A stretch of 64,000 nucleotides of DNA from Nocardia carnea (GTDB taxonomy: Bacteria; Actinomycetota; Actinomycetes; Mycobacteriales; Mycobacteriaceae). The notes beneath the pieces were generated by a model, which was not told where the DNA came from, did no database searches, and saw only the letters and a program-made list of their open reading frames with translations. How positions within the stretch are numbered: the stretch's first letter is position 1; each line of letters begins with the position of its first letter. Made by a program: the position numbers and the translations under genes. The DNA is taken from assembly GCF_029868855.1 (NCBI RefSeq), contig NZ_JARWOV010000246.1, positions 1 through 64,000 on the forward strand, written 5' to 3'. Shown in pieces: positions 60,405 through 64,000 of the stretch.

Positions 60405-60905
60405 TCACAACTTTCCGGGCGCCTGCGGCCCACGCGGCATGAACCACTTCGCGGCTTCCGGCCGCTGGCACAGGTAGATCGCCCCACCCGCCAGGACGGC
60501 TTGCAGGATGGACACTGCCCCGGACAGCACCTGCCCGGCGTTCTCCACCACGCCGATGGAGAACAGGGCGGCAACACCCATGATCACCAGCCAGATCCCG
60601 ACGAAGGTCAGCAGCGTACGCGCCCACAGCCTGCCCTTGCCGAGCTGATGGACAACCGCGACCCCCAGCGCTGCGATCACCGCCCCGAACACCACGCCGA
60701 GGACGGCACCCACCGTGACGAGCAGATCGATCGTCGCCGGCGCGAACTGCTGATCCGCGGTCTGCATGCGTTCCCGGAACTCGGCACTGAACCGCTCCCG
60801 GTTCAGCAATGTATCGGCCAGCGAAACGAAGAGCTGGACCAACCCCAAACCGATTACGCCCCACCATAATTGCCGCGCGGTGACAACATCCGCGGGCGGA
60901 TTCAC
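60405..60905 (-). CDS. Four-span membrane protein of the hemB operon
   Basis: 166 aa with four transmembrane helices (LWWGVIGLGLVQLFVSLADT, LVTVGAVLGVVFGAVIAALG, LTFVGIWLVIMGVAALFSIG and LSGAVSILQAVLAGGAIYLC) and a charged first loop (NRERFSAEFRERMQTADQQF). I chose the GTG at 60905 because it overlaps the hemB stop (GTGA), which implies coupling. No known domain. Confidence 0.78.
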   Translation of the reverse strand: MNPPADVVTARQLWWGVIGLGLVQLFVSLADTLLNRERFSAEFRERMQTADQQFAPATIDLLVTVGAVLGVVFGAVIAALGVAVVHQLGKGRLWARTLLTFVGIWLVIMGVAALFSIGVVENAGQVLSGAVSILQAVLAGGAIYLCQRPEAAKWFMPRGPQAPGKL

Positions 60906-61906
60906 GACCGACACAGCCAGCGCGCCGCCTCTGTCGCCCAATAGGTGAGCACGATATCCGCACCGGCACGGCGAATACCGGTCAGCGATTCCAGTACCGC
61001 GGCGCGGCGATCGATCCAGCCGCGTTCGGCGGCCGCTGTGATCATCGAATACTCCCCGGAGATCTGGTATGCCGCGACCGGCACCGGAGATCGGTCCGCC
61101 ACGTCCCGCAGAATATCGAGATAGGCCATGGCCGGTTTCACCATGACGATATCCGCGCCCTGTTCCAGATCCAGCTCCAGTTCATGGATGGATTCGCGCC
61201 GGTTGGCGGCGTCCTGCTGGTAGGTGCGCCGGTCGCCCTGCAACGAAGAGGCCACCGCCTCCCGGAACGGGCCGTAGAACGCCGAAGCATATTTCGCCGC
61301 ATACGCCAGAATCGCGGTGTCGGTCCGCCCGGCCTCGTCCAGCGCCTCCCGGATCGCGCCGACCTGGCCGTCCATCATCCCGCTCGTCCCGAGCAGATCG
61401 GCCCCGGCCTCGGCCTGGGCGAGCGCCATCTCCACATAGCGCAGCAGAGTGGCGTCGTTGTCGACCGCACCCGCCACGTCGAGCACACCGCAATGCCCGT
61501 GATCGGTGAATTCGTCGAGGCAGGTATCGGCCATCACCACGGTCGCGTCACCCACCTCGGCGGCCAGCGCCCGCAGCCCACGGTTGAGAATGCCCTCCGG
61601 CGCGGACGCCTGGCTGCCCACCGGGTCTTTGTCCTCGGGTTCGGGAACCCCGAACAACATCAAACCACCGACCCCGGCCTCCACCGCTTCCACCGCGGCC
61701 TTGCGCAGTGAATCCAGCGAATGCTGGAAAACACCCGGCATCGAACCGATTTCCCGCGGTTCGGACAACCCGTCCGCGACGAACATCGGCAATACGAGGT
61801 GCCGCGGCTCCAGACTTGTCTCGGCCACCAGCCGCCGCAGTGCGGGGGTGCGCCGCAACCGCCGCGGACGCTCGATTCCGCTCATGGGTACCGAGTCTAG
61901 GTTCAC
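60902..61906 (-). CDS. hemB: Delta-aminolevulinic acid dehydratase (porphobilinogen synthase)
   Basis: Condenses two aminolevulinates to porphobilinogen, 334 aa. The metal loop reads MADTCLDEFTDHGHCGVLD: two of the three zinc cysteines with Asp in the middle place, as in mycobacterial HemB. Active-site lysines are in ILAYAAKYASAFYGPFREA and IVMVKPAMAYLDILRD. GTG at 61906 overlaps the stop of a small upstream ORF; ATG at 61885 is an alternative start. Confidence 0.96.
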   Translation of the reverse strand: MNLDSVPMSGIERPRRLRRTPALRRLVAETSLEPRHLVLPMFVADGLSEPREIGSMPGVFQHSLDSLRKAAVEAVEAGVGGLMLFGVPEPEDKDPVGSQASAPEGILNRGLRALAAEVGDATVVMADTCLDEFTDHGHCGVLDVAGAVDNDATLLRYVEMALAQAEAGADLLGTSGMMDGQVGAIREALDEAGRTDTAILAYAAKYASAFYGPFREAVASSLQGDRRTYQQDAANRRESIHELELDLEQGADIVMVKPAMAYLDILRDVADRSPVPVAAYQISGEYSMITAAAERGWIDRRAAVLESLTGIRRAGADIVLTYWATEAARWLCRS

Positions 61907-62217
61907 GGCGCGCAGACCGCCGTCGCGGGTTGCGGGGCCCGGCCCCGGCCCATGTCAGGAAGTTCGCCTGCTGTGGCAGCTCCTGAGACAGGGAACGACG
62001 AGCAAGCCGCTGAGCACGCAGACCGCCCCGTAACCCACGCGCCGACGCCTTCGCTGCGACCAGTCACCTCACCGGCAGCACCGGCCCGCAAGGGTGGCAC
62101 GCCGACGGTGTTGCGCCAGTCCTCGGCCGACCGACAGCCGGCCGACCTCGGACCAGGTGGAACGGGGTCGCCGCGGACCGTTCCGGGGAACGGAACCGGG
62201 CACGCCCGGCGCATCAC
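61903..62217 (-). CDS. Doubtful small ORF between hemD and hemB
   Basis: 104 codons filling exactly the hemD-hemB gap. Its GTG overlaps the hemD stop and its TGA overlaps the hemB GTG, both as GTGA. The product is Gly/Ala/Arg/Cys-rich (MMRRACPVPFPGTVRGDPVP; GRSACSAACSSFPVSGAATA) with no recognisable domain; third positions are less GC-rich than in hemB, and there is no ribosome site. Either a real lineage-specific protein or an intergenic region that happens to be open. Confidence 0.3.
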   Translation of the reverse strand: MMRRACPVPFPGTVRGDPVPPGPRSAGCRSAEDWRNTVGVPPLRAGAAGEVTGRSEGVGAWVTGRSACSAACSSFPVSGAATAGELPDMGRGRAPQPATAVCAP

Positions 62218-63776
62218 CGGCTGCGGCGGCTCTTCTTCCGAGGCGGTGGCAGCAGGCCCTCGGCCCGGAGGCGGGCGGCGTGCTCGGCGAGCGCTTCCAC
62301 CAACGGGCCCACCTGGGCGACCTCCGGCTGTACGTCGACCCGGAGGCCGAACTCGACCGCGGTTTCCGCCGTTTTCGGGCCGATGCAGGCCACGATCGTG
62401 CGCGCGTGCGGTTTACCGGCGATACCCACCAGGTTCCGGACCGTGGAGCTCGAGGTGAACAGGACCGCGTCGAAACCGCCGGTCTTGATCATCTCGCGGG
62501 TCTCCGCGGGCGGCGGGGAGGCGCGCACCGTGCGGTAGGCCGTCACATCGTCGATCTCCCAGCCACGTTCACGCAGGCCCTCCGCGAGGGTTTCGGTCGC
62601 GATATCGGCGCGCGGCAACAACACCCGGTTCACCGGATCGAACACATCGTCGTAGGGCGGGAAATCGGCGAGCAGGCCGAGCGAGGACTGCTCCCCACTG
62701 GGCAGCAGTTCCGGGTTGATACCGAAGGAGCGCACCTTGTCGGCGGTGGCCTCACCCACACAGGCGATCTTCACACCGGAGAACGCCCGCGCGTCCAACC
62801 CGAATTCGGCGAACTTCTCCCAGACCGCGCGCACCGCGTTGGTGGAGGTGAACACCACCCACTGGTACCGGCCGTCCACCAGACCCTTGACCGCGCGTTC
62901 CATCTGCGCGGGACTCCGGGGCGGTTCGACCGCGATGGTGGGAACTTCCTTCGGGATGGCGCCGTGGGTGACCAGCCGTTCGCTCATCTCTCCGGCCTGA
63001 TCCTTGGTGCGCGGCACCAGGACCGTCCAGCCGTAGAGCGCCCGCGATTCCCACCACGACATCTTCGACCGCTGCGCGACCGCCTTGCCGATGGTGACGA
63101 CCAGCGGACCGACCAGTTCGGAGGCGGTGCTGTTCAGTGTCGCCAGGGTGGCCTCGATGGTGCGCTGCTGCCGGGTGGTCCCGCGCACGGTCACCGCGAC
63201 CGGGGTCTGCGGTGCCATGCCGTGTTCCACCAGCGCGCTCGCGGTTTCGGCCAGATGGCCGGAGGTCGCATGCAGTACCAGCGGGCCAGGAGCGGCGGCC
63301 AGCGCCGGCCAGTCCACCTCTCCGCGCACATCGGCCTCGGTATGTCCGGAGCCGAGCGCGATACCCGCATAGCTCGGCACCGCCGAACCGGACGGTAGAC
63401 CGGGTAGCACCTCGAAAACGATATGCGATTTGGTGACCGTGGTGACCTCGGCGATCACCGCATCGGTGGTGAGCGGGTCACCGGAAACCACCCGCACCAC
63501 ATCGTGACCGGCTTTCGCCTCGGCGATCAAGGTCTTGGCGACCTCGGCGGGGTCGCCGAGGGCGGGCCGCACGTCCACGGCACGCTCGCCGTCGGGGTCG
63601 GCTTCCACCTCGGTGCCGATCAGGGCGAGTACTCCGGCGTCCACATCGGGATCGGTAAACGCAAGGGTGGCCCGGCACAGCACTTCGCGGGATCGGGTGG
63701 TCAGCAATGCCGGGTCCCCCGGGCCCGACCCTACGAACAGGATCCGCCCCGGATGCTTCTTGCTGGCTCGACTCAT
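62214..63776 (-). CDS. hemD: Uroporphyrinogen-III C-methyltransferase / uroporphyrinogen-III synthase fusion
   Basis: 520 aa, two enzymes in one chain. Residues ~8-245 are a SAM-dependent methyltransferase (GRILFVGSGPGDPALLTTRS; LPSYAGIALGSG-type middle region reads SYAGIALGSGHTEADVRGEV). Residues ~255-505 are uroporphyrinogen-III synthase (WTVLVPRTKDQAGEMSERLV; ACVGEATADKVRSFGINPEL; AVLFTSSSTVRNLVGIAGKP). It thus leads to both haem and sirohaem/cobalamin. A basic tail KKSRRSR closes it. ATG overlaps the hemC stop (ATGA). Same fusion as Rv0511. Confidence 0.94.
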   Translation of the reverse strand: MSRASKKHPGRILFVGSGPGDPALLTTRSREVLCRATLAFTDPDVDAGVLALIGTEVEADPDGERAVDVRPALGDPAEVAKTLIAEAKAGHDVVRVVSGDPLTTDAVIAEVTTVTKSHIVFEVLPGLPSGSAVPSYAGIALGSGHTEADVRGEVDWPALAAAPGPLVLHATSGHLAETASALVEHGMAPQTPVAVTVRGTTRQQRTIEATLATLNSTASELVGPLVVTIGKAVAQRSKMSWWESRALYGWTVLVPRTKDQAGEMSERLVTHGAIPKEVPTIAVEPPRSPAQMERAVKGLVDGRYQWVVFTSTNAVRAVWEKFAEFGLDARAFSGVKIACVGEATADKVRSFGINPELLPSGEQSSLGLLADFPPYDDVFDPVNRVLLPRADIATETLAEGLRERGWEIDDVTAYRTVRASPPPAETREMIKTGGFDAVLFTSSSTVRNLVGIAGKPHARTIVACIGPKTAETAVEFGLRVDVQPEVAQVGPLVEALAEHAARLRAEGLLPPPRKKSRRSR

Positions 63777-64000
63777 CGGTTGTTCTCCATTGGACTGGGT
63801 TCGGTGAAGTCCGTGGCGGTGCTCGTTCCCGCTGCGGCGGTGCCGCTCGATTTCACTGCGGCGGTGCCGCCTGATTTCGCTGCGGCAGTACCGCCCGATT
63901 CCGGGGCGGCAGCGCTCGAATCCGCTGCGGCGGTGCTCGTTCCCACCGGGGTGGTGTTGTTCCCGGCCGGCGCGGTGGGTGAATCCGCGGTGCCGGGGTC
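63773..64000 (-). CDS. hemC: hemC 3' end with repetitive tail (partial)
   Basis: An open frame enters from the window edge and ends in TGA overlapping the hemD ATG. The 75 visible residues are low-complexity: Ala, Gly, Ser and Thr with an 8-residue repeat (SGGTAAAK, SGGTAAVK, SSGTAAAG). The conserved porphobilinogen deaminase domain would lie outside the window. The assignment rests on gene order (hemC-hemD-hemB) and coupling, not on visible domain residues. Confidence 0.6.
   Translation of the reverse strand, partial: DPGTADSPTAPAGNNTTPVGTSTAAADSSAAAPESGGTAAAKSGGTAAVKSSGTAAAGTSTATDFTEPSPMENNR
63814..63948. repeat. 24-bp tandem repeat in hemC tail
   Basis: Imperfect 24-base units such as GCGGCGGTGCCGCTCGATTT + CACT recur about four to five times, one shortened by three bases, all in frame. 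They encode the 8-residue SGGTAAAK-like repeat. Confidence 0.75.

Overview
The window is a high-GC actinobacterial chromosome segment. Gene content, gene order and protein sequence point to the Mycobacteriales, most likely Nocardia or a close Nocardiaceae relative. Several blocks match the Mycobacterium tuberculosis order: secE-nusG-rplK-rplA-rplJ-rplL-mkl-rpoB-rpoC; rpmG2-tRNA-hadAB; yajQ-htpX-grcC1-menJ; mgtA-menG; the men genes; and hemC-hemD-hemB followed by hemL-PGM-tlpA-ccdA-resB-ccsB. HadA and HadB are fused. No phage or insertion sequence was recognised. The first ~200 bases are G/C homopolymer runs that look like a damaged contig end.

Layout. 0.2-16.5 kb, minus strand: transcription and translation core (rpoC, rpoB, the Mce ATPase mkl, L7/L12, L10, L1, L11, NusG, SecE, tRNA-Trp, fused HadAB, L33, tRNAs Met, Thr and Tyr), with clear terminators. 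16.7-30.5 kb: YajQ, HtpX, a polyprenyl diphosphate synthase, the menaquinone reductase MenJ, an AraC/VOC pair, a DUF3592-like protein with mannosyltransferase MgtA, MenG, and a 1477-residue nitrate reductase fused to a flavoprotein reductase. 30.5-42.8 kb: an aldo/keto reductase/TetR pair, then menD, menB, menE and menA interspersed with small conserved genes. 42.9-49.1 kb, the most accessory-looking part: a coupled HTH + Clp_N-only gene pair with twin operators, a divergent DrrAB-type ABC exporter, and an AfsR-like regulator. 49.1-64 kb: Cds1-like cysteine desulfhydrase, BldC, the system II cytochrome c maturation operon (tlpA-orf-ccdA-resB-ccsB), PGM and hemL, and the haem genes hemB, hemD and the tail of hemC.

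Menaquinone synthesis (MenD, MenB, MenE, MenA, MenG), its side-chain supply (GrcC1) and tail reduction (MenJ), cytochrome c maturation, haem synthesis and the nitrate reductase together make this a respiration-centred region beside the transcription/translation core.

Most worth following up: (1) a dispersed ~60-65 bp palindromic repeat, five copies in 64 kb, one of them translated in frame in the nitrate reductase N-terminus and two overlapping the stop codons of rplK and the PGM gene; (2) the HTH/Clp_N pair, which looks like a split ClpC2 with two operator copies facing a multidrug-type exporter; (3) Asn in RpoB at the position equal to E. coli Ser531, a rifampicin-resistance site; (4) two small ORFs (83 and 104 codons) locked into operons by 4-base start/stop overlaps on both sides.
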